Shown here in pieces: positions 45,023 through 54,389 of a stretch of DNA of 64,000 nt; position 1 is the stretch's first letter, and every line of letters begins with the position of its first letter. This stretch comes from an uncultured Eubacteriales bacterium (GTDB lineage: Bacteria > Bacillota > Clostridia > Oscillospirales > Acutalibacteraceae): contig CAKSFK010000006.1 of the NCBI GenBank assembly GCA_934454655.1, positions 8,018-72,017 on the forward strand, in the 5' to 3' direction. Below the pieces are notes generated by a model that worked only from the letters and a program-made list of their open reading frames with translations, was not told the origin of the DNA and did not search any database. The translations under genes and the position numbers were made by a program.

Positions 45023-46354
45023 CTATTCTGCTCCGAAAACGTTGGAATTTACACGGCTTACCGCCTTTGTTACTATATTGCTGTAGCTGTCAAGCGCAAC
45101 GTTGACCTGCGAGGAATCTGCCGTTATAAGCTGGAAGTTAAGGACATTGTATGACTGCGCGTCAACATAGCTGATAACGCCCTGGCTGTAATTTATCTGC
45201 TTAGGCATTTTCTGAATATCCTCAAATGTTTTTTTAAGGTTTGCGTTAAGGAACAGAGAATCCATATCATAATTAGCAGGGTCAAGGAAATAACGCAGGC
45301 AATATGCCGCGCCCTCCGAATTTGCTGAGCCCTTTGCCGTCCCCCAAAGCTTACAATCGGTAGGAACTGTTGTTTCGCTTCCCTTCGGACTCGGGAACGG
45401 AACAGCGTCAAGCGTACCGGTCCCGAGTCCTTTGTTTTCGGACCACCAACCGTTGTTTGATTTCATACCGTATGTTATGCCGCAGAGCATTGCGGATTTG
45501 CCGTTTGAAAGCTCGTTCGCCGCGTAACCGTTATCAATGTAGTAGCCCTTATGGAGCCAGTCGGACATCATTGAATATGCGTCAACAATTTTCGTATCAG
45601 TCAGGTTAGAGGACATTTTATTTCCGTCATATGAAACAAAGTCCGTTCCTGCCGACCACATAACCGGGAATGTTTTAAAGAAAGAAATCGGAACAACACC
45701 GTTGATACCGGACTTGATCTTGGCAAGAACCTCGTTTAAGGTATCCCAATTCCAATTTCCCTGCTCATAGTAGCTGCGCGGAGTTTTTATGCCGTAATTT
45801 TTAAGCAGTGTGTCATTATAATAAAGAACATACATACTGTCGTTCGTAAAGCTTCCGGCAATATTAACGCCGTAGTAATTGTCTCCTACCTTGAGCGCGT
45901 CCATAACCGATTTGTCCCATATCTTATCGTCAAGACGGAAGATATTTTTATCAAGCGGCTGCAAAACCGATGAGGTCCATCCGGGGAAGTTTGTATCCGA
46001 ATTGAACGCAATAATATCGGGCGCCATATTGCTTGACATAAGCGATACTATTTTTTCGGTATATGCCGTTGTTCCTGCGGTTTCGGTAACCTCAACCTTA
46101 ATACCGGTTTTTGCCGTAAACGCGTCAAGAACCGCCTTTTCCTCCTCCGGCATTTCATACCACACAACCATTTTAACGGTTGAGCCCTTTAACGAAGACG
46201 GAATATCCGAGTAGGGGTCATCCGTAAAAACAGTATTGCTGTTTTTACTGCCGGATGAAGTATTGCTGTCGGTTTTTGAACCGCAGGCGCTCATTGTGAT
46301 AAGCAGTGAAAACGCGCTTAAAGCAGCAATACAATTTCTTATTGTTTTTTTCAT
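45023..46354 (-). CDS. Sugar ABC transporter substrate-binding lipoprotein
   Basis: The 443-residue family 1 extracellular solute-binding protein has a signal peptide ending in the lipobox MSACG (SAFSLLITMSACGSK), then the usual binding-protein start VKMVVWYEMPEEEKAVLDAF. Later motifs include APDIIAFNSDTNFPGW and GKSAMLCGITYGM. It is encoded directly after a permease pair and should deliver oligosaccharides to it. AAAGGTGAT precedes the ATG. A 97-base gap, the largest in the long gene run, separates it from the dockerin esterase gene. Confidence 0.92.
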   Translation of the reverse strand: MKKTIRNCIAALSAFSLLITMSACGSKTDSNTSSGSKNSNTVFTDDPYSDIPSSLKGSTVKMVVWYEMPEEEKAVLDAFTAKTGIKVEVTETAGTTAYTEKIVSLMSSNMAPDIIAFNSDTNFPGWTSSVLQPLDKNIFRLDDKIWDKSVMDALKVGDNYYGVNIAGSFTNDSMYVLYYNDTLLKNYGIKTPRSYYEQGNWNWDTLNEVLAKIKSGINGVVPISFFKTFPVMWSAGTDFVSYDGNKMSSNLTDTKIVDAYSMMSDWLHKGYYIDNGYAANELSNGKSAMLCGITYGMKSNNGWWSENKGLGTGTLDAVPFPSPKGSETTVPTDCKLWGTAKGSANSEGAAYCLRYFLDPANYDMDSLFLNANLKKTFEDIQKMPKQINYSQGVISYVDAQSYNVLNFQLITADSSQVNVALDSYSNIVTKAVSRVNSNVFGAE

Positions 46355-46381
46355 AAAATCACCTTTCCTTTTAACTTTTGT

Positions 46382-47320
46382 TTAACCCACTATGCCAACA
46401 CGGTCTATGCTTTGAATGAACTTTCTTTGCACAACCATGTAAAACAACAACATCGGTGTTACAAAAAGCAGACACGCCGCCATTTGTGAAAGTCTTGCGG
46501 TTATATTCACCGAATTTGACTTTAAATACTGCGATAGCATTACCGCAAGCGGATAATTATTGTTATAATACATTACCGAGAGGTAATAATCGTTCCAATG
46601 CCATATAAGGCTGAAAATAAGCACCGTGAATATAATAACCCCGGAAGACGGTATTATTATTCTCAAAAATGTTTTTACCGGTCCCGCGCCGTCAACCGAT
46701 GCCGCCTCCTCAAGCTCTCTCGGCAGATCCTTAAAGAACTGCATATAAATGAATATACAAAGTCCCGATCGCAGGCCTACGCCTAAAATTGCCGGAATAT
46801 AGAATGTCAACGGAGTATTTATAAGGTTAGGCGTTGTATCGACTCCGGTGATAAGCTCTAAAAGCGAAAATATCCCGAAAACATCAAAATTGCTGAAATT
46901 GCCGAACTGAGAAACTATTATCATTGGTGCCGGAATGAAAATCGTAAGCATAAGAACAACGGTATATAAGCCCTTTAGTTTAAAACGAAATCTTGACATT
47001 CCGTATGCCGCTACAGCGGCGGAAAAGGTCTGCACAACCGCAGATAACAACTGAACCGTTGCCGTTTGTTTTAAGCTGTTCCAAAAATCAAGCTTTTGAA
47101 GCGCCGTTTTAAAATTATCAAGCGTAAATGACTTGGGTACCCAAACCACGCTCGGATCATTCATCTGGTCGGCAGGCATAAAGGCATACGACAGCATTGC
47201 ACAAAACGGAAGAATTATTATATACCCCACCGTAAGCAGCAGTGCCCAGCGGATAATACCGAATGTTATCGAGCCGCCTATCTTCTCGGCGCGCAGTCTT
47301 TTAACCGACTTATCTTTCAC
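46382..47320 (-). CDS. Sugar ABC transporter permease (MalG type), importer 2
   Basis: This is a CUT1-family inner-membrane permease with six predicted helices and the EAA loop ELEEAASVDGAGPVKTFLRI (with IIIPSSG following) that contacts the ATPase. GTG 47320 gives 312 residues and has AGGAGGTG eight bases upstream; the frame stays open to 47344 but that region holds the end of the MalF-type gene. It is encoded between its partner permease and the binding protein. No ATPase gene lies in this locus. Confidence 0.93.
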   Translation of the reverse strand: MKDKSVKRLRAEKIGGSITFGIIRWALLLTVGYIIILPFCAMLSYAFMPADQMNDPSVVWVPKSFTLDNFKTALQKLDFWNSLKQTATVQLLSAVVQTFSAAVAAYGMSRFRFKLKGLYTVVLMLTIFIPAPMIIVSQFGNFSNFDVFGIFSLLELITGVDTTPNLINTPLTFYIPAILGVGLRSGLCIFIYMQFFKDLPRELEEAASVDGAGPVKTFLRIIIPSSGVIIFTVLIFSLIWHWNDYYLSVMYYNNNYPLAVMLSQYLKSNSVNITARLSQMAACLLFVTPMLLFYMVVQRKFIQSIDRVGIVG

Positions 47321-47322
47321 TT

Positions 47323-48234
47323 CTACCGCACCTCCTGACGCCACTTCTTGAATACGGTTTTATAAAGTAAAAACAGCACCGCTCCCAAAACCAGCGAAAT
47401 TATTACAAAATAAAACCACAGCATTGCAGAAGATGTATCGTAAATAACCTTACTTTTCATAAGGTCATAAGCCTGCTTGATTACGGCGTTATCCTCGGAA
47501 GTAAACAGGTCGAGTGCAACATAAACCACAACAAGCATAATAACATTGCTCATCATCGGAAGCGTTATGTACCAGAACTCCTCCCATCTGTTGGCACCCT
47601 CAACGGTTGAAGCCTCATAAAGCTGCGGCGGTATTGTTTGAAGTCCCGAAAGGAAAAGAATAATCGGCACTCCGCAATTCCAGACCAAATTGAAGATTGA
47701 GTTTATATACGACGCGATAAGCTCGGTAAACTTATCCGGCAGATTAAGCTCTCGCAATATTTCAATAAAATCAACCGAATTTGTTGTGTATGCTCCGCCG
47801 CCGCTTGTAGCCGCAGAACCCATTGAAAAGCTATCGCCGTTTAAAAAGCCCAAGACCAATCCGCCTGCAATAATAACCGGCATAAAGTAAAGAGACCTGA
47901 AAAATAACCGTCCGAAAAACTTTCGGTTAAGAACAACGGCAAGAATAAGTGAGAAAGAAACTATAAGCGGAAGGGAAATTATAAATGAATTAAAAGATGA
48001 AAGCAGATTATCTGTGTAATTAGGATCATCTCTTAAAGCGTAACGAAAGTTCTCAAGACCTATAAAGCTTGTTTTAAAGCCCCCGCTTTCAAGCTGCAGC
48101 TTGCAAAATGCGTAATAGCAGGATTTGAACATTGGAACAAGGAAGAACAAAAGCACACCCAAGGTCCATGGCAGCAAAAACAGATAAGCATACCTTGCGC
48201 GTTTTTGTTCAACGCCGATTTTTCTCATTTTCAT
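47323..48234 (-). CDS. Sugar ABC transporter permease (MalF type), importer 2
   Basis: This is a 303-residue CUT1 permease with six predicted helices (ARYAYLFLLPWTLGVLLFFLV at the N terminus) and an EAA loop QLYEASTVEGANRWEEFWYI followed by TLPMMSN. A longer periplasmic loop than usual (NGDSFSMGSAATSGGGAYTT) is present. ATG 48234 overlaps the stop of the DUF5696-like gene as ATGA, indicating translational coupling with it. Confidence 0.93.
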   Translation of the reverse strand: MKMRKIGVEQKRARYAYLFLLPWTLGVLLFFLVPMFKSCYYAFCKLQLESGGFKTSFIGLENFRYALRDDPNYTDNLLSSFNSFIISLPLIVSFSLILAVVLNRKFFGRLFFRSLYFMPVIIAGGLVLGFLNGDSFSMGSAATSGGGAYTTNSVDFIEILRELNLPDKFTELIASYINSIFNLVWNCGVPIILFLSGLQTIPPQLYEASTVEGANRWEEFWYITLPMMSNVIMLVVVYVALDLFTSEDNAVIKQAYDLMKSKVIYDTSSAMLWFYFVIISLVLGAVLFLLYKTVFKKWRQEVR

Positions 48235-50438
48235 CCCTGCCTTCCCCAAATAAACTGTTCTGCCCCAACCGTTCCGTAATCGGTAGAAACCGAAGTCTTG
48301 TTATAGTTAACAACTATATAACAACCGTTTTCAAAAATTGTTCTCGAAACGCCGTCGGCTAAAATATCATTCGATTGTATTTTACTGTTTGCAACGGCGT
48401 TTAAAAATTCCGCTGATTTACCGATTGTTTCCCTGATCAGCACCTTGTTATCCGAATAGAGCATTTGGGAGTATTTATATTCGTTATGTTCGGTACATTC
48501 GGAGCTGTATTCGGAAATTAACGAATACTGTAATGCTACCCCTGTTTCAAGACATTTGAGAACATCCGCAGCAGGCGTCGGAGATGTGTTAAGATCCGTA
48601 CCGCTCATTGCGGTGACACCTTTGAAGACTATGGAATAAAACGGAATATCACAATCAAAGGCATTATATCCGTCCGACCAAAGCGGTATTTGGGTTACCA
48701 AATCGCTGTCAGCCGCAGCATAAGCATTTGCACTGTCAGTCTTGACTGAGATTTTATTTTTTGTTACAGTTTCAAGCAAAACGGAAACCTGCTTTTCAAT
48801 ACCGCCGCGCGCATATGTTTCGGTGTCTGAATAGTCGGAATATGCCATATATCCGAGCGTCGGCAGTCCTATTCCGCTGTAAGCATTGCTCTTAATCAAT
48901 TTACTTACCGCGTCATCCAATAAATTGCGCTTTAAAAGATAGGAAATTTTCCCATCCGAATAACTGCCTACAAAAGGTGAAATTTCATACTGATGCGCCA
49001 TTATTCCAACTACATTTTTGGCAGCCGACCCAACCGTACCGAAACCCGACGAGCCTTTTGAAAATCGGATTATATCATAATCGATATAAGAACTGATATT
49101 GTTTTCTTTCCATCGGTCAGAAAGATTTTTCATTTCCGACTTATTTCCTACCTTTGAAGAAAACTTAAAGCCCGACGCTACCTTGCTTATGGATGAAAGT
49201 CCCTCGCCGAAACCCGCAAGTGTAACCGATATTTTGCTTTCCCTGTTTATTTCTGAAATTTCGGATACAATTTTTTCGGCGTCACTGATAGTAGTTAATG
49301 GATATTCGCCTGTATACGGTATTCCGAGAAAACTTTTGGATACCGAAATTCCGCCCACCATTCTTACCGAGGTTAATACATCGTCGGATTGTTTTTTCCC
49401 TATTAAAGAGCGGTAGTATTTTGCCATACCGGAATAATTTGCGTTTTCTCCGTTAAGCGGATGGAACAGAACGCTGAATTTTGCGCCCGATGCAATCGAA
49501 TCCGCAAGCTTCAAACGCTTATAGGTTGCCGAACGGTCACCGTCGGTTTCTATATTATCGTAGCCGCGTATATAAAATTTGGAACAGACCGATGAATAGC
49601 CTACATCTGCATCTCCTGCCTGAGCTGAAATAAACGCCTGCTCCGCTCCGGAGGTTATTACGGCAAATATTGCGTTTTCTTTGTACTTTGCGCCGTAAAC
49701 CGGGAGCTTGATACCGTATTTTTCCGTGATTTCGTTTTTTCTTTCTCTTGCATAGTCCGTTCCGTAAACCTCACCGGAAAAGCTTCTCACACCTTCGACA
49801 CGCTCATCCGTATACATAAGTGCGCCGCTCCCGGAAGGAACAAACAGATATGAATTTTCGGCGCCGTTCTTTGCCGAACACATAAACGGCATCAAAGACA
49901 CGGAGTAAAGCGTATTCTTTCCCTCGCCTATTTTGCTCGGATCAACCGAAACCTCAAGTCCGTCACTTGTAAGACTGTATGTAACGGGAACACTTATTTC
50001 AAATTCATCAAAGAAATATGTCACCGTAATCCCGTTATCCGCTTTTTCCGCATTTGTTTTACCTGTATCGATAGCGGATGTTGACGCATATGCCGCATTG
50101 AGCATTTCGGAGTCCGAAGTCATATACTCAATCATTATGGGGGAACCCATTGTCACCTTTGCCCGACCCGTGAAATCATCGGAACGGTATATCTCCTCCG
50201 GAACCGAAGACCAAAGCTTATTACCGACTTTATCAAGCAATAATACGCAATTTTTTTCATTATCCCAACTGAGAGAATAGCTGTCATTTTCAGCCAACTG
50301 CGTTGATGATATTTGATTAAACCTTTCCGGAAGATTGTATGAGGCTTGTTTAACTGTTTTTTTGCCGCAACCGCAGCAACCTATTAACAGAATTGAAAAA
50401 GCAGATAATGCCGCTGTAATTCTTTTTATATAACCCAT
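48231..50438 (-). CDS. DUF5696-like lipoprotein associated with sugar ABC importers
   Basis: The 735-residue protein has a signal peptide with lipobox LIGCCGC (LSAFSILLIGCCGCG), so it is tethered to the outer membrane face. The sequence fits the DUF5696 family: an N-terminal beta-sandwich opening YSLSWDNEKNCVLLLD, a central alpha/beta region resembling a (beta/alpha)8 barrel (MAKYYRSLIGKK, VTLAGFGEGLS, SYIDYDIIRFSKG, GIMAHQYEISPFVG) and a C-terminal beta region. The fold recalls GH36/GH101-like enzymes, so a glycosidase role is possible but unproven. ATG 50438 is preferred (GAGGTG nine bases upstream) over GTG 50450. It is coupled to the next permease gene. Confidence 0.72.
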   Translation of the reverse strand: MGYIKRITAALSAFSILLIGCCGCGKKTVKQASYNLPERFNQISSTQLAENDSYSLSWDNEKNCVLLLDKVGNKLWSSVPEEIYRSDDFTGRAKVTMGSPIMIEYMTSDSEMLNAAYASTSAIDTGKTNAEKADNGITVTYFFDEFEISVPVTYSLTSDGLEVSVDPSKIGEGKNTLYSVSLMPFMCSAKNGAENSYLFVPSGSGALMYTDERVEGVRSFSGEVYGTDYARERKNEITEKYGIKLPVYGAKYKENAIFAVITSGAEQAFISAQAGDADVGYSSVCSKFYIRGYDNIETDGDRSATYKRLKLADSIASGAKFSVLFHPLNGENANYSGMAKYYRSLIGKKQSDDVLTSVRMVGGISVSKSFLGIPYTGEYPLTTISDAEKIVSEISEINRESKISVTLAGFGEGLSSISKVASGFKFSSKVGNKSEMKNLSDRWKENNISSYIDYDIIRFSKGSSGFGTVGSAAKNVVGIMAHQYEISPFVGSYSDGKISYLLKRNLLDDAVSKLIKSNAYSGIGLPTLGYMAYSDYSDTETYARGGIEKQVSVLLETVTKNKISVKTDSANAYAAADSDLVTQIPLWSDGYNAFDCDIPFYSIVFKGVTAMSGTDLNTSPTPAADVLKCLETGVALQYSLISEYSSECTEHNEYKYSQMLYSDNKVLIRETIGKSAEFLNAVANSKIQSNDILADGVSRTIFENGCYIVVNYNKTSVSTDYGTVGAEQFIWGRQG

Positions 50439-50446
50439 ATTAAGCA

Positions 50447-52591
50447 TCACCTCGTTACCAATTCTTTTACTACCGTTGTGACAAACGACATTGCCTCTTG
50501 CCCCAATATAAATATCATAAACACGATAAATACAACAAGCGTCATACCGAGTACGGTCACAATACCGCTGCCGGCAAACTCGAAAAAGTTGTATTCATGT
50601 ATTTTCATTGTTGCAATACATATCATCAGCAGAGTATATCCCGTAAACAATATGCTTATAATGCTTAAGACGGTTTGTTGCTCAGGCAGGAGTATATTTG
50701 AAAGCGCACAGAGTAAAATATTCATAGCAATAAGCGGAGTCACGCAGTATCCGTTTGCTATATAAATGTCCTTCAGCGTTCCTTTGCCGTTCATAAGGGA
50801 ACAAACAAGCCACCCTACAAACACCCACAGCAGTATAAGCCCTGCCGAGCTTAAAAGCGTCAGCCCCGAATTATATTCTTTTGCGCGAAATATGTGAAAC
50901 GCAAATCCGTTATACATATTTTTCATTACCGAAGATACATAATACAAAATAAGCAATACCGTTGAAACGGTTGCCGAACCGCCGTTATAATAACGAATCT
51001 GATCAAATGTATCAAAAGGATGAACAACAGCGGCAAAAATATTTTTAACCGCTTTCGGAAGCTTGAATTTACTTTTATTTAATACTTTTGACAATAGGAA
51101 AATTGCAACAAAAAGTATTATTACAGATGGGAATATCCAAAAGAAATTATTAGATATAAACTCGCCGCGTATTTTACTTTGCGCTTTGGCATAAAGGTTT
51201 TGGCTGTAACCCAATTTTGCATATTCACGAGCAGCCTTGTAATCGCCCCGGCTGTATTCATACTTTGAAAGTCCCGCATATGCCAACTGGTTTGCGCGGT
51301 CACAGGACAGTACAGATTTCCATAGTCCGGCAGCCTCGGAATAATTACCGTTTAAAGTAAGCTCCTCGGCAGAAAAAACTTTATTTCCGTATTCGTTTTT
51401 TTCAAAAACGGTTATACTCTTGTTCTGCGCGTCCGCAACATAAACCTTATCCCCGTACACGGCAATAGCCGTAGGGTCGGAAAAAACACCGGCGGCATTT
51501 CCCTTGCCGTACCCTCCGCCGAATACAGTTACATAGTTACACTCGGCGTCATAAACAAATATCTTGCCGTAATTGGCATCCAACGCATAAATAAATCCTG
51601 CGCTGTCAACCGCAATACCAACAAAATCGGTTTCGGTATTCCCTACCGTATGCGTGGTATCGTTTTCACCGCGGTAATATCCCTCATCCTGGAACTTATA
51701 TGTATTTGAGGCCTTATGTACGCCGTTAACCGATGCATATAATACATTGGTTCCTCCGGGATTAAGCTTTCTTATCTGCCCTAAGCTGTTGTTATATCCG
51801 TTGACCTCAACCAATCTTGTAACTGTATATACAAAGTCATTTTTAACAACAAAATCATTAAACTGATACGGCAGCTTTCTGAGGCTTGCGCTTTGCTTTT
51901 CCGTACTGCCGAACAGCTTATTTTTAATTTTGCCCAAAGCGTTTGCAACACTACCGTTTGTAGTGTTAGCTCCGTAAAACGAACAGAATTCAAGCTCCGG
52001 TGTAAAAAGAAGCGCGCCGTAATAACAGCCTTCGCTCAAAACATATACATAGCCTTTACTGTCGGTCAGTACCCCGGTCGGTTTAAACTGAAAGTCTTTC
52101 GGGAGCAGATCCGATTCCGGTTTTGATATTCTGCTTAAGCCAACACCGTTTTTATCGCATATTTCCACGCTTGAGTTTCCGGTATCGGCAATGTAAATCT
52201 TATTATCGACCGTATAAATACCTTGAGGCGAATTAAGCGCGACGCTTTCTGCGCCGAAAATAATTTCCTTTATCGACTGCCTGTAATTAAGACTTTCATC
52301 CAGCACAACAACCTGATCGTTATCTTTATCGACAATATATACCGTACCGTCCGCCGAAACATCTATATCCGCTAAAGAGGCAAACGATCCGATATTAAGC
52401 GAACTGCCGTAAAGTGCGGTTTTGTATGTAAACATTTCCCTTGACTCAACAGCTTTTTTTGAGTCGTTATACTTCCAATAGGTATAGGAAAGACCGGTAT
52501 TGTTGTCAGCCGATACGGCAAATGCTGCCGAAAACACACCGACAAGAGTTAATGCCAATGTAATAATTTTTTTCGGTATCTGCCTTTTCAT
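50447..52591 (-). CDS. NHL-repeat / YIP1-domain membrane protein
   Basis: The 714-residue protein has an N-terminal signal segment (IITLALTLVGVFSAAFAVSA), a beta-propeller of NHL-type repeats (~35-375; DIDVSADGTVYIVDKDNDQV, GIYTVDNKIYIADTGNSSV, AIAVYGDKVYVADAQNKSI), a short TPR-like helical stretch (~400-445; AYAGLSKYEYSRGDYKAARE) and a C-terminal YIP1-like domain with about six membrane helices (~460-714). The propeller faces outside and could bind glycan or partner lipoproteins. It is set between the first permease pair and the DUF5696-like gene. Its function is unknown; an accessory role to the importers is inferred from position. Confidence 0.75.
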   Translation of the reverse strand: MKRQIPKKIITLALTLVGVFSAAFAVSADNNTGLSYTYWKYNDSKKAVESREMFTYKTALYGSSLNIGSFASLADIDVSADGTVYIVDKDNDQVVVLDESLNYRQSIKEIIFGAESVALNSPQGIYTVDNKIYIADTGNSSVEICDKNGVGLSRISKPESDLLPKDFQFKPTGVLTDSKGYVYVLSEGCYYGALLFTPELEFCSFYGANTTNGSVANALGKIKNKLFGSTEKQSASLRKLPYQFNDFVVKNDFVYTVTRLVEVNGYNNSLGQIRKLNPGGTNVLYASVNGVHKASNTYKFQDEGYYRGENDTTHTVGNTETDFVGIAVDSAGFIYALDANYGKIFVYDAECNYVTVFGGGYGKGNAAGVFSDPTAIAVYGDKVYVADAQNKSITVFEKNEYGNKVFSAEELTLNGNYSEAAGLWKSVLSCDRANQLAYAGLSKYEYSRGDYKAAREYAKLGYSQNLYAKAQSKIRGEFISNNFFWIFPSVIILFVAIFLLSKVLNKSKFKLPKAVKNIFAAVVHPFDTFDQIRYYNGGSATVSTVLLILYYVSSVMKNMYNGFAFHIFRAKEYNSGLTLLSSAGLILLWVFVGWLVCSLMNGKGTLKDIYIANGYCVTPLIAMNILLCALSNILLPEQQTVLSIISILFTGYTLLMICIATMKIHEYNFFEFAGSGIVTVLGMTLVVFIVFMIFILGQEAMSFVTTVVKELVTR

Positions 52592-52606
52592 ATAACCGTC
52601 CCTCCT

Positions 52607-53464
52607 TTATTTAATACCTGAAGCACTCATCGTTTCAGTTATGCTGCTTTGTGAAATTAAAAACACAAAAATTGGCGGTATCATCATAATAACCGTTATT
52701 GCCATAGCGGAACCGGATCTCGCTATTCCTCCGGCAGAAATCGAAGCTGCCGCAGAAGTAAGGGTTTTAAGCTGCTCGCTGAAAATTGTTCCCGCAGAAT
52801 TTAGCGACCACAAATCTCTGAATGCGAAAAGCCCCAATGTAAGCCATGCCGGTTTCACAAGCGGAACCGCAATTTGAAAAAATGTGCGGAAATAACCCGC
52901 TCCGTCGATTGACGCCGCCTCTATCATAGCGTCAGGCACGCTTTTATCCATATATTGTTTCATAAGAAATACGCCCATTGTTCCGGCACAATAAGGTATA
53001 ATATATACCCAATATGTATCCAACATTCCGAGCTTTGCCTCAATTAAATAGCGCGGAACCGCCAATGTAACAGTGCTGTAAAGCAATGCCCATTGAACCA
53101 GTGTAAATATTGTGTTTTTAAACTTCAAATCTATTTTTGAAAGTACAAAAGCCGCGCCTGTGGAAATAATTATCGAAAGTACAGTTCCGGCAACCGTTAT
53201 AAAAATACTGTTGAATATATACCTTGAAAGCGGAACATCCAAGTTTTGTAATAATGTTGATAAATTGAAAAAGTTATTAAGCGTCGGTCTTACAACATAA
53301 AATCTCGGCGGGAAAATCAGCAATTCGTCAAGCGGTTTCAGCGATGTAATAATGCAATAAATCATCGGCAAAACGGAAAATGCGCCGAAAAGTATCAATA
53401 CAATAAAGCTTACTGTGTTTCCTCCGGCAGAGCGAGAAAAACGGCTGTTTTTAAATATTTTCAT
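52607..53464 (-). CDS. Sugar ABC transporter permease (MalG type), importer 1
   Basis: This is a 285-residue CUT1 permease with six predicted helices and the EAA loop AMIEAASIDGAGYFRTFFQI followed by AVPLVKPA. Its C terminus (ISQSSITETMSASGIK) is typical of MalG-type subunits. GTGAGG precedes ATG 53464 by five bases. It lies seven bases after the MalF-type gene. It pairs with the large CBM-fused binding protein encoded upstream. Confidence 0.93.
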   Translation of the reverse strand: MKIFKNSRFSRSAGGNTVSFIVLILFGAFSVLPMIYCIITSLKPLDELLIFPPRFYVVRPTLNNFFNLSTLLQNLDVPLSRYIFNSIFITVAGTVLSIIISTGAAFVLSKIDLKFKNTIFTLVQWALLYSTVTLAVPRYLIEAKLGMLDTYWVYIIPYCAGTMGVFLMKQYMDKSVPDAMIEAASIDGAGYFRTFFQIAVPLVKPAWLTLGLFAFRDLWSLNSAGTIFSEQLKTLTSAAASISAGGIARSGSAMAITVIMMIPPIFVFLISQSSITETMSASGIK

Positions 53465-53471
53465 AAATTCC

Positions 53472-54374
53472 TCACTTCCCGGACATATTGATAAACTTCT
53501 GCATTAGGTTTTTTGTTGCCAACATAAGAACGAAAAGCATTACGGAAAGCGCTGCGGCATAACCGAATTCGTGCCTTGTATTTCCCACATCGTTTATAAG
53601 CGTCACCAAGGTTTCAACCGAATAATTAACGCTTGGGAAACCCGCAAGAGCCATAGGAACGGCGCTGATTGAAAATGCCGACTGAATTTGCATAACGCAG
53701 CCAAACAGTAATATCTCCTTCATTGCCGGTACAGTTATATACCACATCTCATGCCAACGGGTCTTAACTCCGTCTATCGCCGCAGCCTCATATAGCTCAC
53801 GGTCAACATTTTGCAGACCTGCAATATTAGAGAGAAAAGCAATACCGAAGCTTAACCACAACTGAACAACAGCTACAATAACAAATGTGTACTTGACATT
53901 CTGAAACCACTGTATCGGTTCGGTTGAAAGTCCTAAAAACATTAAAAGACTGTTTGCGTAACCGTAGCTGTCGCCGCTGAAAAACACCTGCCATATGTAA
54001 TATGCATTTCCGCTTAAAGCCGGAGCATAAAACAGGAACGAAAGGAATGTTCTTGCGCCCTTTCCGAAATCGTTTATCATCCATGCTAAAATGAATGAGA
54101 GAATAAAGCTTACAGGACCGACTAAAATTGAGAATAACACCGTGTTTTTAAGTGCTGAGGGAAAAACATCGTCCCCGGCAAACATTTGCAGATAATTACT
54201 AAATCCTATAAATTTAGGAGCGGACACCGTATCGTAGAAGAAGAAACTCAGCACAACAGAACTTAATATAGGCAAAATCGTAAAGACAAAAAAGAGAATT
54301 AAAAACGGCGCTATAAGGCAGTATACCGGTATTCTGCGGTACATCTTCGAATTTTTAATTTTTAATTTATTCAA
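53472..54374 (-). CDS. Sugar ABC transporter permease (MalF type), importer 1
   Basis: This is a 300-residue CUT1 permease with six predicted helices (IPVYCLIAPFLILFFVFTIL first) and the EAA loop ELYEAAAIDGVKTRWHEMWY followed by ITVPAMKE. The start is TTG 54374 with GGGAGG eight bases upstream. It follows the binding-protein gene by 15 bases. Confidence 0.92.
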   Translation of the reverse strand: MNKLKIKNSKMYRRIPVYCLIAPFLILFFVFTILPILSSVVLSFFFYDTVSAPKFIGFSNYLQMFAGDDVFPSALKNTVLFSILVGPVSFILSFILAWMINDFGKGARTFLSFLFYAPALSGNAYYIWQVFFSGDSYGYANSLLMFLGLSTEPIQWFQNVKYTFVIVAVVQLWLSFGIAFLSNIAGLQNVDRELYEAAAIDGVKTRWHEMWYITVPAMKEILLFGCVMQIQSAFSISAVPMALAGFPSVNYSVETLVTLINDVGNTRHEFGYAAALSVMLFVLMLATKNLMQKFINMSGK

Positions 54375-54389
54375 CCGATATTCCTCCCT

